Assembly (NCBI GenBank): GCA_003023195.1
Contig: PXRX01000028.1
Location: forward strand, 83,543-132,345
DNA length: 48,803 nucleotides
Direction of reading: 5' to 3'
Source: Halobacteriales archaeon QS_8_69_26
GTDB taxonomy: Archaea > Halobacteriota > Halobacteria > Halobacteriales > SW-7-71-33
Below, piece after piece: positions 48,499 to 48,803 of this stretch; within the stretch, counting starts at the first letter, position 1; the number at the start of each line of letters is the position of its first letter. Made by a program: the position numbers and the translations under genes. Under the pieces are notes generated by a model. It was not told the DNA's origin. It worked only from the letters and a program-made list of their open reading frames with translations, and made no database searches.

Positions 48499-48803
48499 CG
48501 GCGGAGCCTTGGCGTCGACCCGCTTGACTCTTTCCCCGGCACCGACCGGTTCTGTTCGGATCGGACGAAAGCGATCAACGTAGCCGTAGTGACTACCTTG
48601 AAAGCCCCCGGCCCGCTCGCCCCTCCGGGGCTCGCTGTGGTCTTCGTTCGCTCACGGTGTTCGCTCCCTCCGGTCCTTACGTCGCCCGGGAGGGATCGAC
48701 CGGGCCGGCCCCTTTCACCTATGGAAACGCTGCTACCTCCACAAACCACCGCTACCGATAAAATGATTACGCCGTCCCGGTGTCTACTGCTCTCCCGGCC
48801 GAT
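48499..48803. other. Right-edge region without a confident gene
   Basis: No gene is supported in the last 305 bases. The segment 48597-48660 (TTGAAAGCCCCCGGCCCGCT and following CGCTC-type repeats) resembles sequence often found near haloarchaeal mobile elements, as I recall; that is not demonstrated here. A minus-strand frame of 84 codons (48495-48749) has arginine/glycine-rich shadow composition. The final 60 bases are AT-richer and may lead into a promoter outside the window. Confidence 0.35.

Noticed and set aside
48495..48749. 84-codon minus-strand frame at the right edge
   Set aside because: It has non-acidic, Arg/Ser/Gly-rich composition, no family resemblance and overlaps the promoter side of the flavoprotein gene.

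Overview
This window is a piece of a haloarchaeal chromosome (class Halobacteria). The GC content is very high, the predicted proteins are acidic (Asp/Glu-rich), and many genes have a TATA-like element about 25-30 bases before the start codon, as in leaderless haloarchaeal transcripts. Archaeal information-processing genes are present: aIF2-beta, TFB, RadA, ribosomal protein S19e, PDCD5 and archaeal-type PheST, TrpS and HisS. CetZ, CofC (F420 synthesis) and several haloarchaea-restricted families (UPF0058, DUF555, DUF5806-like) agree. I cannot name the genus. Most of the window is ordinary housekeeping chromosome.

Layout. 1-660: gene-poor left edge with a degenerate tRNA-Leu(UAG), a second copy of a tRNA-Leu 3' end and an AT-rich palindrome. 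679-5247: PHP phosphoesterase, YdjM-type membrane hydrolase, erythromycin-esterase-like protein, DUF2061, cysteine-dioxygenase-like cupin, CinA. 5451-10896: DUF4234, aminotransferase, a membrane-anchored coiled-coil protein, uridine kinase, DUF555, UPF0058, aIF2-beta and a small zinc ribbon. 11255-14874: a four-gene polar amino-acid ABC transporter operon. 15175-16233: an orphan DNA methyltransferase, probably CTAG-specific. 16276-21373: pheST, with pheT broken by an internal deletion and frameshift, then trpS. 21576-23993: radA, its UPF0278/PIN neighbour and an unknown helical protein. 24082-26680: a SAM methyltransferase gene split by an IS1341-type element carrying a DUF2080 gene and tnpB. 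26725-31671: TFB, a divergent unknown gene with a perfect 11-bp inverted repeat between them, a membrane protein, a MobB-MoaE fusion and a small unknown protein. 32062-38092: site-2 protease, thiL, rps19e, PDCD5, a PP-loop ATPase and hisS. 38137-44050: membrane protein, NAD-dependent epimerase, cetZ, a membrane-anchored surface protein, cofC and a DUF5806-like protein. 44169-48498: Xaa-Pro peptidase, extradiol-dioxygenase-like VOC protein, a dihydrodiol-dehydrogenase-like SDR broken by a deletion and frameshift, and an FAD fumarate-reductase-like protein.

Three things stand out. First, a dispersed palindromic element, TTACnGTAA twice with 2 bp between (one helical turn centre to centre), occurs four times, always between genes; two copies abut GC-rich minisatellites. 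Second, at least seven different intergenic minisatellites with 25-45 bp units are scattered through the window. Third, two genes (pheT, which should be essential, and the SDR) carry what look like internal deletions of roughly 100 bp with a frameshift, so either real decay or misassembly needs to be tested.
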